NCBI RefSeq assembly: GCF_027925025.1
Contig: NZ_AP027058.1
Location: 744,001 to 808,000 of the forward strand
Length of the DNA stretch: 64,000 bases
DNA from: Limnohabitans sp. MORI2
GTDB lineage: Bacteria; Pseudomonadota; Gammaproteobacteria; Burkholderiales; Burkholderiaceae_C
Direction: 5' to 3'
The position numbers and the translations under genes are program-made. Below, piece by piece: positions 43,099 through 51,658 of this stretch (the first letter of the stretch is position 1; every line of letters starts with the position of its first letter). The notes under the pieces are model-generated. The model had not been told where the DNA came from and did not search any database. It saw only the letters and a program-made list of their open reading frames with translations.

Positions 43099-44952
43099 AT
43101 GCCTAATTTGTTGCAAACCATCAATTCGCCCGCCGATCTGCGTGCTGTGCCGCGCCACCAATTGCCTGCGTTGGCCGATGAGTTGCGTTCTTATTTGCTG
43201 CACAGCGTGGCCAAAACAGGCGGGCACTTGAGCTCCAACCTCGGCACAGTCGAGTTGACTGTGGCACTGCACTACGTGTTCAACACGCCGCACGACCGCA
43301 TCGTGTGGGACGTGGGTCACCAAACCTACCCACACAAAATTTTGACGGGCCGCCGTGACCAAATGGGCACGCTGCGCCAACGCCATGGCCTGAGCGGTTT
43401 TCCGCGCCGGGACGAAAGCGAGTACGACGCCTTCGGTACGGCTCACTCGTCCACCAGTATTTCTGCCGCCTTGGGTATGGCGATTGCCGCTCAGCAAAAG
43501 GGTGAACAACGCCATGCGATTGCCGTGATTGGCGACGGCGCGATGACCGCGGGCATGGCCTTCGAAGCACTCAACAACGGTGGTGTGTCCACCTCCAAGC
43601 TGTTGGTCATTTTGAATGACAACGACATGTCGATCAGCCCACCCGTCGGTGCGCTGAATCGCTACTTGGCGCAGCTCATGAGCGGCAAGTTTTACTCAGC
43701 TGCCAAAGAGGTGGGCAAGCAAGTGCTCAAAGGAGCGCCGCCTTTGTTTGAACTGGCCAAGCGTTTTGAAGAACACGCCAAAGGCATGGTGGTGCCTGCG
43801 ACTTTGTTTGAAAAATTTGGCTTCAACTACATCGGCCCGATTGATGGGCACGACCTTGAGTCGCTCATTCCCACGCTGGAAAACATCAAGCACTTGGAAG
43901 GCCCGCAGTTCTTGCATGTGGTCACTAAAAAAGGCCAAGGCTACAAGCTCGCCGAAGCCGACCCTGTGGCCTACCACGGCCCAGGCAAGTTTGACCCTGC
44001 GGTGGGTTTGCAGCCTGCTGCTGCAGGCAAAACCACCTTCACCCAAGTGTTCGGTGATTGGCTGTGTGACATGGCCGAGCACGACCCATTGCTCGTGGGG
44101 ATTACGCCCGCCATGCGCGAGGGCTCGGGGATGGTGGAGTTCCATCGTCGCTTTCCTGAGCGCTATCACGATGTGGGTATTGCCGAGCAACACGCCGTGA
44201 CGTTTGCCGCTGGCTTGGCCTGTGAAGGCGTCAAGCCCGTGGTGGCGATTTACTCCACCTTTTTGCAACGTGCCTACGACCAAGTCATTCACGATGTAGC
44301 GCTGCAAAAGTTACCCATGGTGTTGGCGCTGGATCGCGCAGGCATTGTGGGCGCGGATGGCGCGACGCACGCGGGTTTGTATGACATTCCGTTCATGCGC
44401 TGCATCCCTAATGTCAGCGTGGCTTGCCCTGCCGACGAAAACGAATGCCGCCAGTTGCTGACTACCGCTTACCAACAAGACCACTGCGTGGCAGTGCGCT
44501 ACCCACGCGGCGCTGGTGCGGGTGTGCCTGTGCAGCCTGGCTTGAATGCTTTGCCATTTGGCAAAGGCGAGGTACGCCGCGAGGGCCAACGCATTGCCAT
44601 CCTCGCGTTTGGCACGCTGTTGTATCCCGCGCTGCAAGCAGGTGAGGCGCTCAATGCCACTGTGGTGAATATGCGCTGGGCCAAGCCGTTGGATACGGTG
44701 TTGCTGGCGCAAATCGCTGCCACGCATGACGCCTTGGTCACGGTGGAAGAGGGCGCCGTCATGGGCGGTGCTGGCTCTGCTGTGTTGGAGGCTTTGCAAG
44801 ACCTGCAACAACCCAAACCTGTGTTGGTATTGGGTATTAGCGATGTGTTCACCGAGCATGGCGACCCAGCCAAACTTTTGGCCGAATTGGGACTCGATGC
44901 TGCAGGCATTCAAGCGTCCATTCAAAAGCGTTTTGCAACGCTTTTGAATTAA
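43099..44952 (+). CDS. dxs: 1-deoxy-D-xylulose-5-phosphate synthase
   Basis: This 617-residue thiamine-diphosphate enzyme has the early His in GGHLSSNLG, the ThDP-binding [16 protein letters not shown] near residue 150 with the NDN segment, and the transketolase pyrimidine domain with [15 protein letters not shown] around residue 360. It makes DXP from pyruvate and glyceraldehyde 3-phosphate, the first step of the MEP isoprenoid route. It completes the xseB-ispA-dxs unit. Confidence 0.93.
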   Translation: MPNLLQTINSPADLRAVPRHQLPALADELRSYLLHSVAKTGGHLSSNLGTVELTVALHYVFNTPHDRIVWDVGHQTYPHKILTGRRDQMGTLRQRHGLSGFPRRDESEYDAFGTAHSSTSISAALGMAIAAQQKGEQRHAIAVIGDGAMTAGMAFEALNNGGVSTSKLLVILNDNDMSISPPVGALNRYLAQLMSGKFYSAAKEVGKQVLKGAPPLFELAKRFEEHAKGMVVPATLFEKFGFNYIGPIDGHDLESLIPTLENIKHLEGPQFLHVVTKKGQGYKLAEADPVAYHGPGKFDPAVGLQPAAAGKTTFTQVFGDWLCDMAEHDPLLVGITPAMREGSGMVEFHRRFPERYHDVGIAEQHAVTFAAGLACEGVKPVVAIYSTFLQRAYDQVIHDVALQKLPMVLALDRAGIVGADGATHAGLYDIPFMRCIPNVSVACPADENECRQLLTTAYQQDHCVAVRYPRGAGAGVPVQPGLNALPFGKGEVRREGQRIAILAFGTLLYPALQAGEALNATVVNMRWAKPLDTVLLAQIAATHDALVTVEEGAVMGGAGSAVLEALQDLQQPKPVLVLGISDVFTEHGDPAKLLAELGLDAAGIQASIQKRFATLLN

Positions 44953-45129
44953 CTTCTCATTGAAGTAATTTCAACCCCTCTGAAGATTTTTGAAACCCGA
45001 ATGCTTCGGGGGTAAACCCGCGCATCTAATCGCATTTCCAACTGCATACAATGCCCCATCGCTGGTGGGTGTTGCGCCACAAATGTGACATTCAATGCGA
45101 TTTGTATCAACAACTTATGGGAGTCTCAT
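44953..45129 (+). promoter_or_regulatory. dxs-dctP spacer with candidate promoter
   Basis: This 177 bp gap is the longest without a gene. A short hairpin CCCGAA-TGC-TTCGGG lies at 44996-45010 without a following T-run, so termination after dxs is doubtful. TACAAT at 45047-45052 is a fair -10 match for the TRAP binding-protein gene, but no good -35 stands at the right distance. Nothing else is seen. Confidence 0.3.
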
Positions 45130-46209
45130 ATGGACCGTCGTTCCGTCATTAAAAACGCAGGTATTGCAGGTATCTTGGCTGCCGGTGCAGCCCCCGCAGT
45201 GCATGCACAAGCAGCGATTCGTTGGCGCTTGGCCTCGAGCTTTCCTAAGTCGCTCGACACCATCCACGGTGCAGCCGATGTTTTCGCCAAGGCTGTCAAA
45301 GCCATGTCGGGTGGTAAATTTGAAATCTCGGTGCACGCAGCTGGCGAAATCATGCCTGCGTTCGGCGTGGTCGACGGTGTGCAACAAGGCTCTGTGGAAA
45401 TGTGCCACACAGCCCCTTACTACTTCTTCGGTAAGGACGAAACCTTTGCTTTGGGTTGCGCCATTCCTTTCGGTTTGAACAGCCGTCAAATGACAGCATG
45501 GATGTACGAAGGCAATGGCTTGAAGCTGATGCGCGAGTTCTACGCCAAGTACAACATGATCAGCTTCCCAGGCGGTAACACAGGCGCTCAAATGGGTGGC
45601 TGGTTCCGTAAAGAAATCAAGTCTGTGAATGACTTGAAAGGTTTGAAGTTCCGCGTGGGTGGCTTTGCTGGCAAAGTGCTCGAGCGCATGGGCGTCATCC
45701 CTCAAAACATTCCTGGCGGTGACATTTACCCAGCTTTGGAAAAAGGCACGATCGATTCAGCTGAGTGGGTGGGTCCATATGACGATTTGAAATTGGGCTT
45801 CAGCAAAGTGGCGCCCTTCTACTACTACCCAGGTTTCTGGGAAGGTGGTCCTCAGCTCGACTTCTTCATCAACGACAAAGCATTTGCTGCGCTGTCTCCT
45901 GAGAACAAAGCGATTGTCGAAGCTGCAGCTGCACAAGCGCACTCTGACATGCAAGCTAAGTACGATGCACGCAACCCCGCCGCTTTGAAGCAGTTGGTGG
46001 GCTCTGGTACCAAGCTGCGCGAGTTCCCCAAAGACGTGATGGCATTGGCGTTCAAAGAAGCCATGGCTTTCTACAACGAAGTTTCTGAAAAGAACCCCAA
46101 CTTCAAGAAAGTCTATGCTGACTACTCTAAGTTCCGTGCAGACTCGAACCTGTGGTTCCAGTTCACCGAAGCGAAGTTCGACCAATTCATGCAAAAACAA
46201 AAGCTGTAA
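45130..46209 (+). CDS. TRAP transporter substrate-binding protein, DctP/TakP-like
   Basis: The start is the ATG at 45130 with GGGAG upstream, giving 359 residues. The signal peptide has a twin-arginine motif, DRRSVIKNAG, followed by a hydrophobic stretch ending in VHAQA, suggesting Tat export. The mature protein has the DctP fold and the segment SAEWVGPYDDLKLGF, as in TakP-type binding proteins for 2-oxo acids. It should deliver a small organic acid to a DctQM permease. The permease genes dctM and dctQ are nearby but on the opposite strand, with a third gene between. Confidence 0.85.
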   Translation: MDRRSVIKNAGIAGILAAGAAPAVHAQAAIRWRLASSFPKSLDTIHGAADVFAKAVKAMSGGKFEISVHAAGEIMPAFGVVDGVQQGSVEMCHTAPYYFFGKDETFALGCAIPFGLNSRQMTAWMYEGNGLKLMREFYAKYNMISFPGGNTGAQMGGWFRKEIKSVNDLKGLKFRVGGFAGKVLERMGVIPQNIPGGDIYPALEKGTIDSAEWVGPYDDLKLGFSKVAPFYYYPGFWEGGPQLDFFINDKAFAALSPENKAIVEAAAAQAHSDMQAKYDARNPAALKQLVGSGTKLREFPKDVMALAFKEAMAFYNEVSEKNPNFKKVYADYSKFRADSNLWFQFTEAKFDQFMQKQKL

Positions 46210-46228
46210 GCTGGCTTTTTGCAAGAAC

Positions 46229-46258
46229 AAAAAAACCGCGCCTCGGCGCGGTTTTTTT
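46229..46258. terminator. bidirectional intrinsic terminator
   Basis: CCGCGCC-TC-GGCGCGG (46236-46251) is flanked by seven A bases on the left and seven T bases on the right, so it can stop transcription from both sides. It lies between the TRAP binding-protein gene and the convergent small membrane protein gene. Confidence 0.9.
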
Positions 46259-46278
46259 ATGGCTTTCAAACTTGAGTT

Positions 46279-46794
46279 TTACAACTCGCGAAATGCGGCT
46301 AGCTCGGTACTTAACCGCATGCATTCCGCTTGCACGTGGGGGCTGCTCACGTAAAACACAGCAAACTTACCCATCAGTGTACGTACGTAAAAGCGAGGTG
46401 CCATGAACCATTCCAGGCCACGAACGCGAATGAGTTTGGCATAGGCCAACTCGTCGTAGGCCATGTGCTTGTCCCATATCCAAGTTTGGTGAATGCCTTT
46501 GGCATCTAAGCGTGCGCGGCTGTGCATCACATGCCATGTGGTCCACGCCAGCAGGGCCCATCCCAAGACGAACCAGCCTGCATTGCGCAAACCGTTGAGG
46601 CCGGTGTCACCTCCAAACTTGCCCTGTTGCCACAAAGTGAACAACCAATAACCAGAACCGACCAAGGTCGTCCAAGTGATGGCTTGAAACCAGCGCGAGA
46701 AAGCAGGGCCCTCAATGCCACCATCGGCAGAGGGATGAAAGACAAAAGGCGTGGGGCCTAGAGCTGAGGGGGGAGTTGGTTCAAGAGAGGACAT
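46279..46794 (-). CDS. small membrane protein of unknown function
   Basis: This 171-residue protein has two hydrophobic helices, about residues 37-52 and 73-88, and a C-terminal soluble part that could be a PH-like domain (RLDAKGIHQTWIWDKHMAYDELAYAKL). It resembles conserved hypothetical proteins of Burkholderiales and I cannot name a function. It sits between the convergent dctP gene and the dctM gene, 17 bp from the dctM terminator hairpin's near side. Its promoter would lie in or just before that hairpin region. Confidence 0.6.
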   Translation of the reverse strand: MSSLEPTPPSALGPTPFVFHPSADGGIEGPAFSRWFQAITWTTLVGSGYWLFTLWQQGKFGGDTGLNGLRNAGWFVLGWALLAWTTWHVMHSRARLDAKGIHQTWIWDKHMAYDELAYAKLIRVRGLEWFMAPRFYVRTLMGKFAVFYVSSPHVQAECMRLSTELAAFREL

Positions 46795-46811
46795 GGCAAT
46801 TGACTGGCAAG

Positions 46812-46841
46812 AAAAAGCCCCTCGGGCGTACCGGAGGGGCT
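46812..46841 (-). terminator. intrinsic terminator after dctM
   Basis: AGCCCCTC at 46816-46823 pairs with GAGGGGCT at 46834-46841. On the minus strand the hairpin ends in a run of five T (plus-strand A at 46812-46816). It lies 16 bp past the dctM stop. Confidence 0.8.
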
Positions 46842-46857
46842 GGTCGTTAGAAGGTGC

Positions 46858-48375
46858 TTATTTTTTGAACAAGTCTTCCATGCGTTTTTGTTCTTCTGCG
46901 GCACTTTCGCCAGCAGGTTTGGAGCCTTCGAGTTTGAGCTCTGCCTCAGGGGTTTCTTGTTCGGTAGGCATCTCGATGACCACACTGTCTATGTCCACTT
47001 TTTCTTCTTTGTCCAAGAACATGGTGACGGTCTCGGGCACGAAGATCACGATCACGACCAACACCAATTGCATGATGACCCATGGAATGGCTCCCATGTA
47101 GATGTCGTTGGACTTGACGGGTTTCTCGATACGGCCTTCTTTGAACAAGGTGTCGGCAATACCGCGCAAGTAGAACAGCGCAAAGCCGAAGGGCGGATGC
47201 ATGAAGCTCGTTTGCATGTTCACGCACAGCAGCACACCGAACCACACCATGTCGATGCCCATCTTGTCAGCAACGGGGCCGAGCATGGGCAAGATGATGA
47301 AGGCGATTTCAAAGAAGTCTAAGAAGAACGCCAAGAAGAAGATGAAGATGTTCACCACCACGAGGAAGCCCACTTGGCCGCCAGGCAAGCCGGTGAGCAA
47401 GTGCTCCACCCACTTCGCGCCGTCCACGCCTTGGAACACCATCGAGAACACGCGTGAGCCGATCAAGATGAACACCACCATGGCGGTGAGGCGCATGGTG
47501 CTGTGCATGGCTTCCCAAATCAGGGCTTTGTCCAAGCGATTGTGCATGGCAGCCAAGATCAAAGCGCCCACGCAACCCATCGCACCCGCCTCGGTGGGGG
47601 TGGCAATGGCGGTGTTGATGCCGGGCAAGCCGCCCATCGAGCCCAAGACCGCGAAGATCAAGAAGGCTGAAGGGATGATGCCGCGCAAGCACTTCATCCA
47701 CAGGTGGAAACCGTCCGCGGTGCGTGCTTCTTTGGGAATGCCTGGCACGTGGTCAGGTTTGATCAAACCCAGCGCAAAGGTGTAGAGCGCGAAGATGGCC
47801 ACTTGCAACATGGAGGGGCCCCATGCGCCTTTGTACATGTCACCCACAGAACGGCCGAGCTGGTCAGCCATCACCACCAACACGAGGGATGGTGGTACGA
47901 GCTGGGTGATGGTGCCTGACGCTGCCAACACGCCAGTGGCGTAGCGCATGTTGTAGCCGTAGCGAATCATCACGGGCAATGAAATCAAAGCCATGGCAAT
48001 CACTTGGCCAGCCACCGTACCGGTGATGGCGCCCAAGATGAAGCCCACGATGATGACTGAATACCCCAAACCGCCACGCACGGTGCCAAAGAGTTGTCCC
48101 ATGGAGTCGAGCATGTCTTCAGCGAGGCCACACTTTTCAAGAATGGCACCCATGAAGGTGAAGAAGGGAATGGCCAGCAACAAATCGTTGCTGAGAATGC
48201 CAAAAATGTTCAGGGGCAAGTTGGACATGAAGCTCACGGGGAACCAGTCCATGCTGATGGCGAAGAGGCCACAAGCCAAGCCCAAAAACGCCAGCGAGAA
48301 CGCGACGGGGAAACCAATCAGCATCGTCAGCACAAGGCCGCCGAACATGATGGGTGCGAAGTTTTCCATTTGCAT
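46858..48375 (-). CDS. dctM: TRAP transporter large permease, DctM
   Basis: This 505-residue protein has a dozen or so hydrophobic helices of the DctM class, beginning FAPIMFGGLVLTMLIGFPVAFSL minus its last residues. It is longer than the usual 430 residues, in part because of a charged, Glu-rich cytoplasmic C-terminal tail of about 55 residues (VDIDSVVIEMPTEQETPEAE). Two start codons, M1 and M3, are possible. DctM is the ion-coupled transport subunit. It follows dctQ by 12 bp. Confidence 0.88.
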   Translation of the reverse strand: MQMENFAPIMFGGLVLTMLIGFPVAFSLAFLGLACGLFAISMDWFPVSFMSNLPLNIFGILSNDLLLAIPFFTFMGAILEKCGLAEDMLDSMGQLFGTVRGGLGYSVIIVGFILGAITGTVAGQVIAMALISLPVMIRYGYNMRYATGVLAASGTITQLVPPSLVLVVMADQLGRSVGDMYKGAWGPSMLQVAIFALYTFALGLIKPDHVPGIPKEARTADGFHLWMKCLRGIIPSAFLIFAVLGSMGGLPGINTAIATPTEAGAMGCVGALILAAMHNRLDKALIWEAMHSTMRLTAMVVFILIGSRVFSMVFQGVDGAKWVEHLLTGLPGGQVGFLVVVNIFIFFLAFFLDFFEIAFIILPMLGPVADKMGIDMVWFGVLLCVNMQTSFMHPPFGFALFYLRGIADTLFKEGRIEKPVKSNDIYMGAIPWVIMQLVLVVIVIFVPETVTMFLDKEEKVDIDSVVIEMPTEQETPEAELKLEGSKPAGESAAEEQKRMEDLFKK

Positions 48376-48387
48376 GATCGTGAGTCC

Positions 48388-48927
48388 TTATTGCACTGGC
48401 TTTTCGTAGTGCGTGTCCATTTCATACTTGCCTTGCAAGTAAGCCACGCGCTTGATGATTTCGCTCAAACCTTGCAGGAACATCCAGCCAAAGCCCAAGG
48501 GGAGGAGAAGCATGGCAGGCCAGCGAATCAAACCGCCTGCATTGCTTGACATTTCGTTGGTCACATACATCTTGACGAAGAGCGGAAAGCTCAACCAAGT
48601 CAACATGGCCATCACGGGCAACAAGAACAGGACCAAGCCAAACAAGTCGACATAGACAGGGCCTTTGTCTTTGAGCTTGCCGTAGAACAAATCTACGCGC
48701 ACGTGCTCGTTGAGTTTGAGCACCAAGGGGGCGCCCAGCATCACGGTTGCTGCGAACAGGTACCACTGAATTTCGAGCCAGCCGTTGGAGCTGACGTCAA
48801 AGCCGTATCGGATGAATGCATTGCCTGCCGAGATCACGGCAGCGGCCAATACGCCGAATGCTGCAACGTGGCCAAATTGCTCACTGATGCGATCAACGCC
48901 TAATGCAAATTTAAGAAGTTTTGACAC
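48388..48927 (-). CDS. dctQ: TRAP transporter small permease, DctQ
   Basis: The start chosen is the GTG at 48927, because a strong GGAGG ribosome site stands 7 bases before it; an ATG at 48954 lacks one. This gives 179 residues with four membrane helices typical of DctQ and the family's LKLNEHVRVDLFYGKL loop near residue 80. DctQ packs against DctM in sodium-coupled uptake. It is the first gene of the dctQM unit. Confidence 0.83.
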   Translation of the reverse strand: MSKLLKFALGVDRISEQFGHVAAFGVLAAAVISAGNAFIRYGFDVSSNGWLEIQWYLFAATVMLGAPLVLKLNEHVRVDLFYGKLKDKGPVYVDLFGLVLFLLPVMAMLTWLSFPLFVKMYVTNEMSSNAGGLIRWPAMLLLPLGFGWMFLQGLSEIIKRVAYLQGKYEMDTHYEKPVQ

Positions 48928-49002
48928 TGCGTGCCTCCATTTTTTGCCAACCATGGATCGTACCAAGACAAACCCATGGTCTGAGCGAATTCAGATGAAG
49001 AT

Positions 49003-49029
49003 TTCAATGTCGATTTGAACTAATTTCAA
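49003..49029. repeat. three TTGAA/TTCAA half-sites upstream of dctQ
   Basis: TTCAA at 49003-49007, TTGAA at 49015-49019 and TTCAA at 49025-49029 form two inverted arrangements, including the perfect TTGAA-CTAAT-TTCAA. The group lies in the 116 bp between the ModE-like regulator stop and the dctQ start and could be an operator for dctQM. No assigned binding protein. Confidence 0.4.
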
Positions 49030-49043
49030 GCTGTCACAGGGTA

Positions 49044-50159
49044 TTAACCAGTTCTTTTGCCGCGTGCGAACGTCCACCAAGGCAGTTCCTCACGAAGCGA
49101 CTGAACTTTCCCGCAGTTTTTCGGGGCATAGCCTGCGAGGGTTTTGACGGTGTCTTGCCATGCAGCTGTTTGAAGCAGATCTCGCAATGCTTGGGTGGCC
49201 GGACTGTCGAGTTCGGATTTGAGGCAAACCAAATGAAACTGTTCTTCAACCAAAGGCACAAAACCAAGACCGCGTGCTTGGGCGGTACTTTCTATGCCCA
49301 AGCCGACATCGCAGCGCCCAGAGGCAATAGATTCTGCCAGTGCGGTGTGTGAGGGTTCTTCATCGGGCCAGTTGTTGAGGTTTTGCGGGCCAAGGTTGTC
49401 TTGTTTAAGCAAATCCTCTAACAAAACCCGTGTCCCTGTGCCCTGGGAGCGTTGAACGAAACGAGCTTGGGTGCGTGCTACATCGGCGAGGCTGTGCAGC
49501 TTCAATGGGTTGCCTGCAGCGGTGATCAGGCCTTGCTTGCGTGTGGCAAAGCCAATGATTTTGTGCAAGCCGGGTTGCAATAAGTGTTGGTAGGCAAGGG
49601 CTGTGTGAGAGTTGACGGATGGGGCACTCTGTGTGTGAAACCCAGCCAACGTACAACGTCCTTCGTTAAGGGCGCGAATGGCGTCGACGCTACCGCAAAA
49701 ACGAATGTCCAGATGCAAACCTTCCGTGGCAGCATGTTCCCTTAAACGTGGCAAAGCGTCATCGTGGCTGGCATACAAAGTGAGCACATGGGCCTCTGGG
49801 TCAAAGGCCACAGCAAACGTGCGCTCCAAATCTGCGCGCAGGGCTTCTAGCTGAGGGGCCAGGCGCGCTTGGGTTTGGCGTTCAGCCCACATGAGCTTGT
49901 CGCCGAATTCGGTGAGTTTGGCGGACTGACCTTTTTCCCAAATGATCAGGTCGTGGCCCAGCACGTCTTCCCAGCGTTTGAGCTCGCCCCACACATGTCG
50001 GTACGACAAATTGAGCTGACGTGCGGCGGCTGAAATAGAGCCTTTTTGTGCCACGGCTTGCAGCAGATCCATCAAAGGATGGCGAAGCAAGGCTGTGTCG
50101 CCGTTGGGTTCGGCATCAGTTCGGTGGCTGAGGGTGTAGTGAAGACGGACGCTATGCAC
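49044..50159 (-). CDS. ModE-like regulator with periplasmic-binding-protein-like domain
   Basis: This 371-residue protein begins with a ModE/LysR-type winged helix-turn-helix (residues about 28-90, LLQAVAQKGSISAAARQLNLSYRHVW minus its ends). From about residue 120 it has a PBP-like effector domain (SVDAIRALNEGRCTLAGFH, then RSQGTGTRVLLEDLL). One-component regulators of this build are found next to molybdate or tungstate transport genes, as here, where tupBCA is divergent across 63 bp. It probably senses the oxyanion or a molybdopterin precursor and controls tup. The ligand is inferred from context. Confidence 0.8.
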   Translation of the reverse strand: MHSVRLHYTLSHRTDAEPNGDTALLRHPLMDLLQAVAQKGSISAAARQLNLSYRHVWGELKRWEDVLGHDLIIWEKGQSAKLTEFGDKLMWAERQTQARLAPQLEALRADLERTFAVAFDPEAHVLTLYASHDDALPRLREHAATEGLHLDIRFCGSVDAIRALNEGRCTLAGFHTQSAPSVNSHTALAYQHLLQPGLHKIIGFATRKQGLITAAGNPLKLHSLADVARTQARFVQRSQGTGTRVLLEDLLKQDNLGPQNLNNWPDEEPSHTALAESIASGRCDVGLGIESTAQARGLGFVPLVEEQFHLVCLKSELDSPATQALRDLLQTAAWQDTVKTLAGYAPKNCGKVQSLREELPWWTFARGKRTG

Positions 50160-50222
50160 GGCGTTACATATGTTGGGGTATTGCGTAGGCCAGTACGATA
50201 ACTGAAGTTTTGATTGTTTTTT

Positions 50223-50960
50223 ATGACCACCTTGACCGACACCGCGCTGATCGCGCTCCAGCTTCTGACCGACCTTGACCCCTTGCTGTGGTCCATTGTG
50301 GGACGCTCTTTATGGGTGAGCTTGTTGGCCACTGTGATGGCGTGCAGTCTGGGTGTGGTGCTAGGCGCATGGTTGGGTGTGGCAAGGTTTCGCGGACGCG
50401 ATGCGCTGCTGACGGTGCTCAACACCTTGCTAGCCTTGCCCTCAGTCGTGGTGGGCTTGTTGGTGTATTTGTTGCTGTCGCGTACGGGGCCTTTGGGGCA
50501 TTTGGGTTGGTTGTTCAGCCTCAAAGCGATGGTGCTTGCGCAAACCGTGTTGGTCTTGCCAGTGGTCACAGCGCTGACACGTCAATGCGTGGAGGACGCA
50601 GAACGCAGCCATGGCGAGCAGCTGCAATCGTTAGGCGCCCAGCCTTGGTTGCGCAGTGTGTTGCTTGCTTGGGATGAGCGTTATGCCTTGCTCACCGTGT
50701 TGATTGCAGCGTTTGGCCGCGCCATCTCAGAGGTCGGCGCTGTGATGGTGGTGGGCGGGAACATCGAAGGGTTCACACGCGTCATGACAACGGCCATTGC
50801 ACTAGAGACCAGCAAGGGTGATTTGCCCCTTGCTTTGGCGTTGGGCATGGTGCTCATGAGTGTGGTGCTGCTGCTCAATGTGGGTATATCGTTGCTGCGA
50901 CGCTGGCGTCAGCGAATCGATGGTGTCGGGGCGGATCCTGTGCAAGGGGTGTTGGCGTGA
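50223..50960 (+). CDS. tupB: tungstate ABC transporter permease
   Basis: The start is the ATG at 50223, giving 245 residues; the upstream in-frame start at 50214 is less likely. It is a typical single-gene permease of the TupB class with five or six membrane helices and the cytoplasmic EAA-type loop around GEQLQSLGAQPWLRSVLLAWDER minus its ends. It pairs with TupC. The end overlaps the tupC GTG start by four bases (GTGA). Confidence 0.86.
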   Translation: MTTLTDTALIALQLLTDLDPLLWSIVGRSLWVSLLATVMACSLGVVLGAWLGVARFRGRDALLTVLNTLLALPSVVVGLLVYLLLSRTGPLGHLGWLFSLKAMVLAQTVLVLPVVTALTRQCVEDAERSHGEQLQSLGAQPWLRSVLLAWDERYALLTVLIAAFGRAISEVGAVMVVGGNIEGFTRVMTTAIALETSKGDLPLALALGMVLMSVVLLLNVGISLLRRWRQRIDGVGADPVQGVLA

Positions 50961-51658
50961 GTCCGGTGTTGCAGTTGCGCGATGTGTCGGTGCAGTTCAA
51001 CACGCACTTGGCGTTGCAACAGGTGAATTTGCAAATGCATGCAGGTGAACGTGTGGCCTTGGTCGGTGCCAATGGCAGCGGCAAAAGCACACTATTGCGC
51101 GTCGCGCATGGCTTACTCAAGGTGTCGGGGGGGCAAGTGATGCCAGCGCCACACATGAGGCAAGCCATGGTGTTTCAGCGTCCCCATATGCTGCGCACCA
51201 GTGTGCTGCGATTTGTCGTGTGGGGCTTGTGGTTGCAAGGCACATCTTGGCAAGAGGCGCACGGTCTTGCTCTGCAGGCTCTCGAACGTGTGGGTCTACA
51301 AGACATGGCCCAGCGTTCGGCGCGTACTTTGTCTGGTGGTCAACAACAGCGCCTCGCGTTGGCCCGTGCTTGGGCCTTGCAGCCTAATTTTGTGTTGCTC
51401 GATGAACCAACATCCAGTCTTGACCCGCATGCCAAGCGCGAGGTCGAGCGCTTGTTGCGTGAGTGGGTCGACGCTTCTGATGTGAGCTTGATTTTCAGCA
51501 GCCACAACTTAGGCCAAGTCAAACGTTTGGCCACGCGTGTGGTGTATTTGGAAGCGGGGCGAATTCTGGCTGATTTGCCCGTGGATGAGTTTTTCAATCG
51601 ACCTCTGAGTGAGAGCCACCCTGAGGCCCATTTGTTTTTAAAAGGAGAGTTGGGATGA
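50957..51658 (+). CDS. tupC: tungstate ABC transporter ATPase
   Basis: This 233-residue ABC ATPase starts at the GTG at 50957, overlapping tupB. Walker A is GANGSGKST near residue 40, the signature LSGGQQQRLALARAW near 125 and Walker B FVLLDEPTSSLDP near 147. The order tupB-tupC-tupA with 4 bp overlaps on both sides shows a tightly coupled operon. It drives tungstate import with TupB and TupA. Confidence 0.86.
   Translation: MSPVLQLRDVSVQFNTHLALQQVNLQMHAGERVALVGANGSGKSTLLRVAHGLLKVSGGQVMPAPHMRQAMVFQRPHMLRTSVLRFVVWGLWLQGTSWQEAHGLALQALERVGLQDMAQRSARTLSGGQQQRLALARAWALQPNFVLLDEPTSSLDPHAKREVERLLREWVDASDVSLIFSSHNLGQVKRLATRVVYLEAGRILADLPVDEFFNRPLSESHPEAHLFLKGELG

Noticed and set aside
44996-45010. 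CCCGAA-TGC-TTCGGG hairpin as a dxs terminator
   Set aside because: The stem is only six pairs and no T-run follows on the plus strand.
48951-48979. Two CCATGG words before dctQ as an operator
   Set aside because: Six-base palindromes at this spacing are likely chance, and one contains an in-frame ATG of the dctQ reading frame.
50160-50222. A canonical ModE-box in the tup promoter gap
   Set aside because: I looked for a symmetric TATA-rich element of ModE type. Only imperfect partial matches (CGTTACAT and GATAACTG) are present, so no site was annotated.
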